DNA of 52,410 nucleotides from Arthrobacter sp. APC 3897 (GCF_030407495.1 NZ_JASDDG010000034.1:1-52410), one strand, 5' to 3'; positions 41,706 to 50,376 are shown, counted from the first letter of the stretch. The notes: generated by a model not told the origin, from the sequence alone. Translations and numbers: made by a program.

Positions 41706-43127
41706 TTACTGCCCGCGGGCAATCCGGACCATCTCGGCGCGGTCCACCACCTTCACCCGCTCACGCACCAGCTCGCCGGTTGCGGGATCGGGATGGACAT
41801 AGGACGCTCCAAGGCTCTTTTCGTAGGCGTCCAGCTTCAGCCAGCCCTCCCACGTGGTGTATTCAACACCGCGGTCTTCAAGCAGCTTGATGATGGCTTC
41901 CTCGTCCGGTTCCTCGGCCGCCGGCAGGTTGAGCCGGTCCTCCAGCAGGAAGCCGATGGTTTCCAGTGCGTCACCCTTGGTGTGGCCGATCAGGCCAACG
42001 GGGCCGCGCTTGATCCAGCCGGTGGTGTAGATGCCGGGAACGGGGCTGCCGCCTTCGTCGATGACGCGTCCGCCCTCGTTGGGGATGACGCCGCGCCGGG
42101 CGTCAAAGCCGACCTCCGGCAGTTCAGAGCCGAAGTAGCCGATGGCCCGGTAGACCGCCTGCACGGGGTAATCGACAATCTCGCCGGTGCCCCGGGCGTT
42201 GCCGGTTCCGTCCAGTTCATTGCGTTCGAACTTCATGCCGGCCACCTTGCCGGGGTTGGCGGGGTCCTCGTAGATCTCAACAGGGCTGTGCAGGAAGTGC
42301 AGGTGCAGGCGGCGGGAGGCACCGGAATCCTGCTCTTCGACCAGCCAGTTGGTCAGCGTATTGACCATGGTCTTGGTCTGGTTGTTGGTGCGGATCTGCT
42401 CGTCCGAGCCTTCGTCGAACTCGAAGTCCTCCGGGTAGAGCACAATATCGACGTCGCGGGAGTGCGAGAGTTCGCGCAGTTCCAGCGGCGTGAACTTCAC
42501 CTGTGCCGGACCGCGGCGTCCAAAAACGTGGACGTCCGTGACCGGGGACTTCTTCAGGCCCTCGTAGACATTGTCCGGAATTTCGGTGGTGAGCAGGTCA
42601 TCGGCGTGCTTGGAGAGGATGCGGGCAACGTCCAGAGCCACGTTGCCGTTGCCGATGACGGCAACTTCCTTGGCGTCCAGCGGCCATTCGCGCGGAACAT
42701 CGGGGTGTCCGTCATACCAGGACACGAAGTCGGCGCCGCCGAAGGATCCCTCGAGCTCCACGCCGGGGATGTTCATGTCCGCGTCCTTAATGGCACCGGT
42801 GGCGAAAATGATGGCGTCATAGAAGTGCCGGAAGTCGGTGAGGGTCAGGTCCTTGCCGTAGTGCACGTTTCCCAGGAAACGGATGTCACCGCGGTCCATG
42901 ACCTTGTGCAGGGCGTTGACGATGCCCTTGATCCGGGGGTGGTCCGGAGCCACGCCATAGCGGATAAGGCCGTAGGGCGCGGGGTATTTATCAAAGAGGT
43001 CAATGCTGACCTCGAAGTCCCGTTCAGCTTTGGTGAGGATATCTGCGGCATAGACACCGGCGGGGCCAGCGCCGATGATGGCGACTCGCATGGGGCGCTG
43101 CGACCGGTCCGCGGCTGAATTAGACAC
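41706..43127 (-). CDS. fprA: Ferredoxin/adrenodoxin-NADP+ reductase FprA
   Basis: 473 residues. FAD-binding GAGPAGVYAADIL is near residue 20, then YGLIRYGVAPDH of the adrenodoxin-reductase family, and an NADP-binding GNGNVALDVARIL in the middle. The protein passes electrons between NADPH and ferredoxin. The start is GTG at 43127 with GAAGGA upstream. A dyad and a -10-like TAGAAT lie in the promoter region. The gene is single and divergent from rarD. The long antisense frame across it is only a shadow. Confidence 0.93.
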   Translation of the reverse strand: MSNSAADRSQRPMRVAIIGAGPAGVYAADILTKAERDFEVSIDLFDKYPAPYGLIRYGVAPDHPRIKGIVNALHKVMDRGDIRFLGNVHYGKDLTLTDFRHFYDAIIFATGAIKDADMNIPGVELEGSFGGADFVSWYDGHPDVPREWPLDAKEVAVIGNGNVALDVARILSKHADDLLTTEIPDNVYEGLKKSPVTDVHVFGRRGPAQVKFTPLELRELSHSRDVDIVLYPEDFEFDEGSDEQIRTNNQTKTMVNTLTNWLVEEQDSGASRRLHLHFLHSPVEIYEDPANPGKVAGMKFERNELDGTGNARGTGEIVDYPVQAVYRAIGYFGSELPEVGFDARRGVIPNEGGRVIDEGGSPVPGIYTTGWIKRGPVGLIGHTKGDALETIGFLLEDRLNLPAAEEPDEEAIIKLLEDRGVEYTTWEGWLKLDAYEKSLGASYVHPDPATGELVRERVKVVDRAEMVRIARGQ

Positions 43128-43155
43128 TGATAGTCCTTCGTCTCGGGGAGAAATC

Positions 43156-43175
43156 CTGTGCGGAATAACGCACAG
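43156..43175. promoter_or_regulatory. Dyad in the fprA promoter
   Basis: Perfect 7-bp arms CTGTGCG and CGCACAG with 6-base spacer GAATAA. It sits 29 bp upstream of the fprA start, just downstream of a minus-strand TAGAAT hexamer (43182-43187), hence across the likely transcription start. Candidate operator or leader hairpin. Confidence 0.5.
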
Positions 43176-43387
43176 TTTCCTATTCTAAATGCCGCGTACG
43201 ACGGCGTCTAAACGGTTCGGTGCGATAGTCCCTGCGGATGGGCGGGGGCTGCGTTGAGCAGACAGGGTTGATGGCGGCGGACGGCGGCAGTAACCGGATG
43301 TGCTGCGGCGGGAATAGCGTGAGGGCTCCGCAGGTTGTTGCTCACGTGTCTTCTTCGAACGGAACCGGCGCCGAGCGCTCCGCATCC

Positions 43388-44386
43388 ATGTCCGCCACGG
43401 CTTCCTCCCAGGCGCCGGCCCGTTCCGCCCCGCAGGGGCCTGCGGCCCAGGCACCTGCACCGCCGACTGCCGGCAGGCGCAGCGAAAATTCCACGGGCAT
43501 CCTGTTCGGCGTTGGCGCGTATGTGCTGTGGGGGCTGCTGCCCCTGTACTTTGTCCTCCTGGTTCCGGCGGGAGCTGTGGAGATTGTCGCTTCCAGGATC
43601 GTTTTCTCCCTGGTGTTCTGCGTTGCGCTGCTCACCACCCTGCGGTCCTGGAAGGCCACGGCCGCAGCTGCAAGGAACCCGAGGCTGGTGGCCACGTTAA
43701 GCGGTGCCGCCGTGCTCATTGCGGCCAACTGGCTCACCTATGCCTGGGCCGTCCTGAATGAACACGCGGTTGAGGCCGCCCTGGGATACTTCATCAACCC
43801 CCTGGTGTCCGTGCTTCTGGGAGTCGTGATCCTCAAGGAAAAACTCAGGCCGCTGCAGTGGGTGGCTATGGCGGTGGGATTTGTGGCCGTGCTGGTTCTG
43901 ACCTTTGCATACGGCACGGTGCCCTGGGTGGCGCTTGCCCTTGCCTTTAGCTTTGGCCTGTACGGACTGGTGAAGAAGGGTGTGGGCGGGAAAATTGATG
44001 CAATCTCCAGCCTTACCATTGAGACCGCTGCCCTCACGCCTATCGCCGCCGGTGTGCTGATCTGGCTCTCCCTGAGCGGAACGGCCACCATCCTCAGCAA
44101 CGGCGCCGCGCACTTCTGGCTGCTTGCCGCTTCCGGCATCATTACGGCCGTGCCGCTGATCTTCTTTGGCGCCGCTGCCCGGCGCCTTCCGCTCTCTACG
44201 GTTGGCATGCTGCAGTACCTGGCACCCACCCTGCAGTTCATTATTGCCCTGGCGGTCTTCAAGGAAACCATGCCGCCTGAACGCTGGGCAGGGTTTGGAT
44301 TGATCTGGCTGGCGCTGGTGATCCTGACTGCGGACATGATGGGCGGCCCCCGCCGGAACCGGCTGCTCCGCGCCGCCGGTGTCTAA
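43388..44386 (+). CDS. rarD: RarD/EamA-type drug/metabolite transporter
   Basis: About 332 residues from the ATG at 43388. After a ~35-residue Pro/Ala-rich cytoplasmic tail there are ten membrane helices. GILFGVGAYVLWGLLPLYF starts the RarD fold, and ANWLTYAWAVLNEHAVEAALGYFINPL is the typical second-helix pair. The solute is unknown. Upstream in-frame starts (GTG 43346, 43238) cannot be excluded, and none has a strong ribosome binding site. The stop codon is inside a short tandem duplication (44372-44431). Confidence 0.82.
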   Translation: MSATASSQAPARSAPQGPAAQAPAPPTAGRRSENSTGILFGVGAYVLWGLLPLYFVLLVPAGAVEIVASRIVFSLVFCVALLTTLRSWKATAAAARNPRLVATLSGAAVLIAANWLTYAWAVLNEHAVEAALGYFINPLVSVLLGVVILKEKLRPLQWVAMAVGFVAVLVLTFAYGTVPWVALALAFSFGLYGLVKKGVGGKIDAISSLTIETAALTPIAAGVLIWLSLSGTATILSNGAAHFWLLAASGIITAVPLIFFGAAARRLPLSTVGMLQYLAPTLQFIIALAVFKETMPPERWAGFGLIWLALVILTADMMGGPRRNRLLRAAGV

Positions 44387-44431
44387 TGCCGCCGGTGTCT
44401 AATGCCCGGTGTCTAATGCCCGGTGTCTGAT
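44372..44431. repeat. Tandem repeat spanning the rarD stop codon
   Basis: Two identical 16-bp units GCCGCCGGTGTCTAAT (44372-44387, 44388-44403) are followed by two 14-bp relatives GCCCGGTGTCTAAT and GCCCGGTGTCTGAT. The first unit carries the rarD stop codon, so each of the first three copies repeats a TAA after GGTGTC. It appears to be recent slippage. Confidence 0.85.
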
Positions 44432-44449
44432 CGGGAGCCCCGCTGCATT

Positions 44450-44492
44450 AAAAAAGCCCCCGCTGTCCGAGGAGGACGGCGGGGGCTTTTTT
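44450..44492. terminator. Bidirectional intrinsic terminator between rarD and the CAP-protein gene
   Basis: AAAAAAGCCCCCGC at the left pairs with GCGGGGGCTTTTTT at the right, with an inner GTCC/GGAC. The A-run and T-run flank a GC-rich stem, giving a good terminator for both convergent genes. Confidence 0.93.
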
Positions 44493-44507
44493 GGTCTGCG
44501 TGCTGCG

Positions 44508-46106
44508 TTAACGGACCGAGGCTGCGCGCTGGCGCCGGACCGCCACCAGGGCGGCACCGCCGGTCAGCGTCATGAGGGCACCGATCCCGCCGATGGCCAG
44601 CTGGGCAGAGTTCAGCCCGGTAGCAGCCAGCTCTGCGGCCCCGTCAGCTCCGGCCGGAACCGGCTGCGCAGCAAGAACAGTGACAGCCTGCTCCACGGTG
44701 AACGTGGTCCAGCCGGCAAGAGTGCCGTCCCGGAACAGCGCCACCTCGTGCTCACCTGCAGCCAGGGTTGCAGGAACCCCCACGGCAATTGATCCCGAGG
44801 TGTCTGCGGCAAGCGCTCCCAGGTTGATGCCTGCGGAGGGCAGTACCACCTCGTAGGCAGCTTCGCCGTTCAGGCCGGAGATGCGCAGCTGGCTGCCGGC
44901 TGCAGCAGCGGTGACCGTTCCCCGTGTGGCTGCGGTGAGGAGCGTCTCCTGCCCCGGCGTTTCCTGCTCCATAGCGGCGACGCGGACAGCAGCCTTGGCC
45001 TTGGCCTGCTCAGCTGCGCGCCGTGATTCTTCTTCCGCAGCAGCTTTCGCCGCGTCGGCTGACTGCGCGGCCTGCCTGGCTGCGGCCTCGTTGGCCGCTT
45101 CCTGCGCGGCCGCTTCGACAGCGGCGGCTTCCTGTGCAAGTGCCTGGTCAGCGGCTTCCTCTGCAGCTTTCACGGCTGCGGCGTCTTCGGCGGCTTTCAC
45201 GGCGGCAGCGTCTTCGGCGGCATTTGCGGCGGCCTCTTCAGCTGCTTTGAGCGCGGCGGCTTCCTCGGCAGCCTTCAGAGCTGCGGCTTCCTCAGCTGCC
45301 TTTGCGGCCTCCTCTTCAGCTGCTTTGAGCGCGGCGGCTTCCTCGGCAGCAGCATCCGCCGCGGCCTTCTCTGCTTCAGCCTGACGCGCAGCTTCAGCCT
45401 GACGCGCAGCTTCAATCTGGCGGGCTGCTTCAGCCTGACGCGCAGCTTCAACCTGGCGGCCTGCTTCGGCAGCGGCTTCCTCGGCAGCAGCACGGGCAGC
45501 GGCATCGGCCGCGGCCTTTGCGGCTGCCTCCCTTGCAGCAGCTTCCTCGGCAGCAGCACGGGCAGCTGCTTCAGCGGCAGCCTTCTCCTGCGCAGCACGG
45601 GCTGCAGCTTCTCGGGCTGCTGCCTCGTCCTCCGGTGAAACGGCGTACTGACCGAATTTGGCAGTGGCGAGGTAGGCGCCCTGATTGGGACCGGCGGTCA
45701 ACTGGACCGCTCCGATTCCAATGTCCGTGTCCGCCGCCCGAAGCATGTTGGCACGGTGTGCCGGCGAGTTGACCCACCAGGTGAACGCCTGATCGGCGCT
45801 CATGTTCCAGACGATGTTTTCCGGGAACGCATAGGAACCCGGGCTGTGCTGGAAAACTCCGGCACCGTAAATGTTGGCCTGGTCTGCGGACTGCTGCGTC
45901 CAGGACTGCGACTCGGCGGACATCCGGTCATTCCAGTGCAGCGGGGCCAGCGCATGCTGTGCCCGGTAATCGTTGATCAAGACGTACAGGCGATTCGCGA
46001 ACTGAGCGTCCGTGGAGCTTGCTGCTGCGGACGGGATCGAGATCACCGCCGTCATAAGTGCGATGGCGAGCGCGGTGAAGACGCCCACAAGTTTTCTCAA
46101 GCGCAA
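44508..46106 (-). CDS. Secreted CAP-domain protein with Ala-rich stalk and LAATG sorting signal
   Basis: 532 residues from the TTG at 46106, which has AAGGA seven bases upstream and begins a clear signal peptide (RLRKLVGVFTALAIALMTAV, then SAAASS). Residues ~35-155 are a CAP/SCP domain: FQHSPGSYAFPENIVW and WVNSPAHRANML hold the expected His/Glu residues. Residues ~159-377 are an Ala-rich, Glu/Lys/Arg/Gln-studded helix with 6- and 9-residue repeats (AARQAE, AAEEAAALK). Residues ~378-480 form a beta-rich domain. LAATG at 493-497, a hydrophobic helix and RRQR end the protein, fitting a class E sortase (LAXTG) wall anchor. The upstream in-frame ATG (46337) would place it in the leader and is rejected. 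Confidence 0.85.
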   Translation of the reverse strand: MRLRKLVGVFTALAIALMTAVISIPSAAASSTDAQFANRLYVLINDYRAQHALAPLHWNDRMSAESQSWTQQSADQANIYGAGVFQHSPGSYAFPENIVWNMSADQAFTWWVNSPAHRANMLRAADTDIGIGAVQLTAGPNQGAYLATAKFGQYAVSPEDEAAAREAAARAAQEKAAAEAAARAAAEEAAAREAAAKAAADAAARAAAEEAAAEAGRQVEAARQAEAARQIEAARQAEAARQAEAEKAAADAAAEEAAALKAAEEEAAKAAEEAAALKAAEEAAALKAAEEAAANAAEDAAAVKAAEDAAAVKAAEEAADQALAQEAAAVEAAAQEAANEAAARQAAQSADAAKAAAEEESRRAAEQAKAKAAVRVAAMEQETPGQETLLTAATRGTVTAAAAGSQLRISGLNGEAAYEVVLPSAGINLGALAADTSGSIAVGVPATLAAGEHEVALFRDGTLAGWTTFTVEQAVTVLAAQPVPAGADGAAELAATGLNSAQLAIGGIGALMTLTGGAALVAVRRQRAASVR

Positions 46107-46290
46107 AAGTGCATCCTTATGCCTCGGGACCCGGTTAGACACCGGAGCCGGACGTGCGCAGACTCCCCGAAGACTGCGGTGCCCGGCTGAAATGTCACGG
46201 GGCAACGAAGCGAATTTACCGCAGGCACCCCTAATAGACAACAACCTCCCCATTAGCACCAGTAACACTAATAACAAACGAGACACACTG
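46107..46290 (-). promoter_or_regulatory. Long leader of the CAP-protein gene, possibly structured RNA
   Basis: The 46107-46260 stretch is non-coding on both strands, and the minus strand holds GC-rich stems (for example GCAGTCT with its partner, and CCGGCT-type pairs) plus GTCTAACC near the end. Upstream (46225-46290) is an unusually AT-rich block that may carry the promoter. I considered a c-di-AMP (ydaO) riboswitch, which often precedes secreted wall proteins in actinobacteria, but the match is too weak to call. Confidence 0.35.
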
Positions 46291-46313
46291 GAATTGATTA
46301 AAGACACGTAGCA

Positions 46314-46352
46314 GGGGCAGGATCCGCAACCCATCAATGCGGACCCTGCCCC
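46314..46352 (-). terminator. Stem-loop after the amine permease gene
   Basis: GGGGCAGGATCCGC and GCGGACCCTGCCCC pair with one mismatch around an 11-base loop, 40 bp past the permease stop. It probably ends the amine-oxidase operon. There is no strong T-run. Confidence 0.55.
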
Positions 46353-46391
46353 TCCGTGCCGGGAAGGCCAACTCTGCCTCCCGGCTTGCTG

Positions 46392-47933
46392 TTATTTTCC
46401 GGCGGTCCTTTCCGCGACGCCCTTGCGCAGGGTCTCGCCCCGGAAATAGCCGGGGTTGCGCCGGTACATCACCAGCATCAGCACCGCGCCGAGCGCAATC
46501 ACCCCGGTGCCGAGAATGAACACCAGCCCAACTCCCCCAAGGGAGGAACCGGAGCCGTAGTCCGGATCCATGGAGTCCACCGCGGTCTTGAGGAACATGA
46601 CAAACAGGATGACGGCACCCGTCAGCGGGGCAAGGAACTTCAAGGCAAAGCTGCGCAGCGAGCTGAATGCCTCCGCACGGAAGAACCAGACGCAGGCCAG
46701 TGCAGTGATGCCGTAGTAGAAACAGATCATCAGGCCCAGCGCAGTGATGGTGTCCCACAAAGCGTTTTCGGAGAGCAACCGTGTGACCGTGTAAAACCCT
46801 GCCGCTGCCACAGCCGCGGCAATGGTGGCGTATCCCGGGGATTTATGCACCGGACTGATGCTTCCGAACCTGCGGGGCAGCGCCCGGTAATGGCCCATGG
46901 CCAGCAGGGTGCGGGCCGGGGACACAAACGTGGACTGCAGCGAAGCGGCAGAGCTGCTGAGGATGGACAGGGACATGAGAATGGCAAACGGCCCCATAAC
47001 CGGTCCGGCCAGGACGGCAAAAATGCTCTCCTGGTTGTCCGGATTGCCGGCTCCCAGTTCCCCCTCACCCACTCCGGCATAGGCCAGCACCGCCAGAGCC
47101 ACCATCATGTAGATCAGCACGATGACGAACACCGTTACGGTAGCCGCCCGGCCGGGGGTCTTGTCCGGATTCCGTGTCTCCTCGTTCATTGTGAGGGTGA
47201 CGTCCCAGCCCCAGTACACAAAGATGGACAGGGAGACGCCCGCCGCGAAGCTGGAGAAGGATTCCACGGCAAACGGATTGAACCATTCGGCGGTAATCGG
47301 AGTGGCATCAAACGCAGTTCCGGCGCCCACATGGATAAAGGCAGCCACCGAGAACCAGCCCAGCACCAGCAGCTGGAAGCCCACCAGGACATATTGGAAC
47401 GTCTTGGTGGTTTCCAGCCCGCGGTAGGAAATCCAGCAGGCCGCAGCAATGAAGACGCAGGTGGTAAGGATGTTCAGCGGCAGGTTGGTGGTCAGCTCCG
47501 CCAGGGAATCATTGCCGGTGACCTGCGCCAGCATCAGATAGAAAAAATCCACGGCAACAGCGGCCAGGTTGGACAACACAATGATGGTGGCCGCGATCAG
47601 GCCCCATCCGCCCATCCAGCCCACCCAGGGCCCGAAGGCCCGGGTGGCCCAAGTGAAGGACGTCCCGGAATCGGGCATCGCATTGTTCAGTTCCCGATAG
47701 CCCAGTGCCACGAGGATCATGGGGATGAAGCCCACCAGGAAAATGGCCGGCAGCTGCACGCCCACCTCCGACACCGTGGGGCCCAGACCGGCAGTCAGAG
47801 TGTACGCCGGCGCAATGCAGGACACTCCGATCACCACTGCGCCGAGGAGCCCCACGGTTCCGGATTTCAGCCCTTTTTTGCTGATTCCGCCGGTGCTTTC
47901 CTCCCGGGAAGGAACAACTTGGTTGGTACTCAT
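46392..47933 (-). CDS. APC-superfamily amino acid/amine permease
   Basis: 513 residues with about twelve membrane helices. Features of the APC fold are GVSCIAPAYTLTAGLGP in helix 1 and the amphipathic NNAMPDSGTSFTWATRAFGPWVGWMGGW in helix 3. It is the last gene of an operon with a universal stress protein and an amine oxidase. Its ATG overlaps the stop of the stress-protein gene (ATGA). Putrescine or a related amine is the probable cargo by context; the sequence alone says only amino acid or amine. Confidence 0.87.
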   Translation of the reverse strand: MSTNQVVPSREESTGGISKKGLKSGTVGLLGAVVIGVSCIAPAYTLTAGLGPTVSEVGVQLPAIFLVGFIPMILVALGYRELNNAMPDSGTSFTWATRAFGPWVGWMGGWGLIAATIIVLSNLAAVAVDFFYLMLAQVTGNDSLAELTTNLPLNILTTCVFIAAACWISYRGLETTKTFQYVLVGFQLLVLGWFSVAAFIHVGAGTAFDATPITAEWFNPFAVESFSSFAAGVSLSIFVYWGWDVTLTMNEETRNPDKTPGRAATVTVFVIVLIYMMVALAVLAYAGVGEGELGAGNPDNQESIFAVLAGPVMGPFAILMSLSILSSSAASLQSTFVSPARTLLAMGHYRALPRRFGSISPVHKSPGYATIAAAVAAAGFYTVTRLLSENALWDTITALGLMICFYYGITALACVWFFRAEAFSSLRSFALKFLAPLTGAVILFVMFLKTAVDSMDPDYGSGSSLGGVGLVFILGTGVIALGAVLMLVMYRRNPGYFRGETLRKGVAERTAGK

Positions 47934-48817
47934 TCCGCAGCCTCTCTGGAGCTGGATGCACGGTCCGCCCGGAAGTTCCGGGGAACCACAACCATGGGGA
48001 CGGGAAGACTGCGCAGCACCTTGCCGGCAGTGGCTCCCAGGAACAGCCGGTTGTTCTCGGCAAGCCGGCTGGACCCGATCAGCATGATTTCGCCGTCGTC
48101 AAAGTCCAGGTCATCGATCGCGTTTTCGATGGTGCGGCCGGAAGCAACGACGGCAGTGACCGGGCAGCGTCCAGCAGCGAGTTCCTGCGCCCGGGCCAGC
48201 CTGTCCTGCGCATGCAGCTCTGCCTCCAGCACTGCTTTTTCATCGCCGGACGGTGAATCCAGGGCCACCAGGGACACGAGCCGCAGCGGCAGTCCGCTGC
48301 GTGCTGCCGTCTGGACCGCTGTTTCCAGCACATCCTCGGAGCCGCGGCGGTTGCCCACCGCACAGGTGATCCTGGTCAGCGCGCCGGTCCTGCTGTAACC
48401 GTGCGGAGCCAGGGCCACCGGCACCGGAGCGGCATGCAGCAGCGCGTTGGCAACGCTGCCCACGGTGTATCGCTTGAAGATGCCGTTGCTCGCCGCGCCC
48501 ACCACGATCAGGCCTGCCTTCAGCTCGGCGGCCGCATTAATGAGTCCGGCGGCATCGGAATCTGCGTTGCGGATGTATCCGGCGGCTGGCACATCTTCGG
48601 GAACCAGGGACAGTCCCTCGGACAGCCACTGTTCCAGCTGTTCCTCCAGGAGGTCGCGGTATCCGCTCTCGGGAGGATAGACCGCGGTGTACGGCGAATG
48701 AACCGGGTCAACCATGACCAGGTCCAGTTCCGCGTCCTGGCTCCGGGCGAGCACGGCAGCTAGGTTCAGGGCGTCCCGGCCCCTCTCATTGGCGGTGTAC
48801 CCGACGATGTATCGCAT
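47930..48817 (-). CDS. Universal stress protein, two tandem UspA domains
   Basis: 295 residues. Each half ends in a UspA nucleotide-binding motif: VVGAASNGIFKRYTVGSVANALL for domain 1 (about 105-130) and LIGSSRLAENNRLFLGATAGKVL for domain 2. ATP binding is likely in both. The ATG at 48817 has GAAGGG seven bases upstream and is preferred over the TTG at 48832. It sits between the amine oxidase and the permease and is co-transcribed with them, an unusual partner for a catabolic operon. Confidence 0.88.
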   Translation of the reverse strand: MRYIVGYTANERGRDALNLAAVLARSQDAELDLVMVDPVHSPYTAVYPPESGYRDLLEEQLEQWLSEGLSLVPEDVPAAGYIRNADSDAAGLINAAAELKAGLIVVGAASNGIFKRYTVGSVANALLHAAPVPVALAPHGYSRTGALTRITCAVGNRRGSEDVLETAVQTAARSGLPLRLVSLVALDSPSGDEKAVLEAELHAQDRLARAQELAAGRCPVTAVVASGRTIENAIDDLDFDDGEIMLIGSSRLAENNRLFLGATAGKVLRSLPVPMVVVPRNFRADRASSSREAAE

Positions 48818-48828
48818 GGGTGCGCCCT

Positions 48829-50211
48829 TCAACCCTGTCCGCGCACTTCGGCGAGGATGCGCTCAGCGGTGAGCCGGCCCATCCGCACGGCGCCGTCCAC
48901 ATGCTGGTAACCTTCGGCGGCCAGATCAGAGGATGACCAGTGGATCGGCCCCACGGGCTTGAGCTGGTCAGGGCCGTAGCGGTGCAGACCGCCCAGATCG
49001 TAGCTGGCTGCGTACGCGCCTCGGGTCCATTCCTCCGATCCCCAGTCCGACTCGTAATAGACCTCGGGGGTCAGGGCTTCGTCGCCGAGGAAACCGGCCA
49101 TCGATTCGAGGATCGCCCGGCGGCGCTCGTCGGCTGTGAGCTCGAACATCCGGTCGGCCTTCTCATCAGAGACAAAACCCACCAGGGTGCCGCGGGGATC
49201 CCCGTGGTTGGTGTTGTCATAAATTTCCTGCACCAGCTCGTTGGCGCCAAAGCAGGTGCCGGACAGGCCGGCCCTGCGCCAGAAGGGTGTGGAATATACG
49301 GCGTGAACCTTGATCACCAGGCCCAGGGACTGGTGCTGGTGCATCTGGTGCTGACGGCGCGGCAGCGGCGGATCGAAGGAGACCCGGGAATACAGGTTCG
49401 GCGGCACAGCCATGACGGCCCTGCGGGCGTGGACCGTGACGTTGTCAGCGACGGCGGTGACGCCGTCGTGCGCAGTGCCGTCCTCACCCGGCCAGCGCAG
49501 GAAGCGGACGGGAGCCGAGAGGAAGACATCCCCGTCCAGGTCAGCGGCTATGCGCTCGGAGACCTGCTGCATTCCGCCGGCCACGCGGCGGTCCAGGATG
49601 AAGTCTTCATCCACCAGGTTGGAGAAGGAGCCGGCGGAAGCCGCCATAAGCACAGCCTGCAGCACGGAGAAGGAGTGGGCCGGCTTGGTGAGCATGCCGC
49701 CGGCCACAAAGAGGCCGATGTTGTTGCAGGCTTCCTCGTCGGAGGACTGCCCGCGGAGCCAGTGATGGAAAGAGATGGTGTCCAGTTCCCGGGCGCGGGG
49801 ATGATTCCAGGGTGCGGCGGGGTCCGTCTCCGCAGCCAGGCCGTCAAGGAGTTCGATGAGGCGGAGCATTTCCTTTTCGGTCTGCTCCCCCACCGGGAAC
49901 ATTTCCCCGGTGTAAGTGCGGCGGGTGCCGTCCGGCGAGATGTACACGGATTCTCCCGCACGGTAACGCTCGAACGTTTCCAGGCCGAGTTCATCGATGA
50001 GGGAGATCAGGGCCGTCTGGTCGGGAGACACCCACTGACCGCCAATTTCCAGCATGGCGCCGTCAATCGTGTCGGTCCAGGTTCGTCCGCCCACCCGGCT
50101 GCGTGCTTCGAGCACTGCCACGCTCAGGCCGGCGGCCTTCAGCGTGCGGGCCGCGGTCAGGCCCGACGGTCCGGCTCCAATAATTACTACGTCACGTTCC
50201 AGCGTCTTCAC
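48829..50211 (-). CDS. puo: FAD-dependent monoamine oxidase, putrescine oxidase-like
   Basis: 460 residues. FAD-binding GAGPSGLTAARTL starts at about residue 12. GRTWTDTIDGAMLEIGGQWVSPDQ resembles actinobacterial putrescine oxidases closely, and the C-terminal GAVRMGRLTAERIL closes the FAD site. Putrescine would be converted to 4-aminobutanal, hydrogen peroxide and ammonia. It is the first gene of the operon, transcribed away from the divergent TetR gene. Tyramine oxidase activity is an alternative. Confidence 0.88.
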   Translation of the reverse strand: MKTLERDVVIIGAGPSGLTAARTLKAAGLSVAVLEARSRVGGRTWTDTIDGAMLEIGGQWVSPDQTALISLIDELGLETFERYRAGESVYISPDGTRRTYTGEMFPVGEQTEKEMLRLIELLDGLAAETDPAAPWNHPRARELDTISFHHWLRGQSSDEEACNNIGLFVAGGMLTKPAHSFSVLQAVLMAASAGSFSNLVDEDFILDRRVAGGMQQVSERIAADLDGDVFLSAPVRFLRWPGEDGTAHDGVTAVADNVTVHARRAVMAVPPNLYSRVSFDPPLPRRQHQMHQHQSLGLVIKVHAVYSTPFWRRAGLSGTCFGANELVQEIYDNTNHGDPRGTLVGFVSDEKADRMFELTADERRRAILESMAGFLGDEALTPEVYYESDWGSEEWTRGAYAASYDLGGLHRYGPDQLKPVGPIHWSSSDLAAEGYQHVDGAVRMGRLTAERILAEVRGQG

Positions 50212-50244
50212 AGTGTCCTTTCCCGGCGGCCGGCGGGCCGCCTG

Positions 50245-50279
50245 CCTGCAATAAATGAATATGATTCATTTATTGCAGG
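50245..50279. promoter_or_regulatory. 35-bp perfect palindromic operator between amine oxidase and TetR genes
   Basis: Left arm CCTGCAATAAATGAAT (50245-50260), spacer ATG, and exact complementary right arm (50264-50279). AT-rich core in GC-rich DNA, 34 bp from the amine oxidase start and 97 bp from the regulator gene. Position fits a TetR-family operator governing both divergent promoters. Confidence 0.88.
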
Positions 50280-50376
50280 TACTGTAGCGTGCGTCACGTC
50301 CACTGGGAAGCTCAAGGCGGGGGAGGCGTGTCATATGACACGATGAAGGCCGGAACCGCGGAAGGAAAAAGAGCAT

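Noticed and set aside
41793-43118. 441-residue plus-strand open frame
   Set aside because: Shadow of fprA; the opposite strand has all FAD and NADP motifs.
44881-45384. Ala/Ser-rich plus-strand open frame
   Set aside because: It is the complement of the Ala-rich stalk of the CAP-domain protein.
46107-46260. Confident c-di-AMP (ydaO) riboswitch
   Set aside because: Only a short CTAACC segment and general stem content agree; core segments of the class are not seen, so it is kept only as a question.
46356-48398. 680-residue plus-strand open frame
   Set aside because: Antisense shadow of the permease and universal stress protein; composition is His/Gln/Arg rich and it has no recognised domain.
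48940-50346. 468-residue plus-strand open frame
   Set aside because: Shadow of the amine oxidase, and it would also run across the TetR operator.
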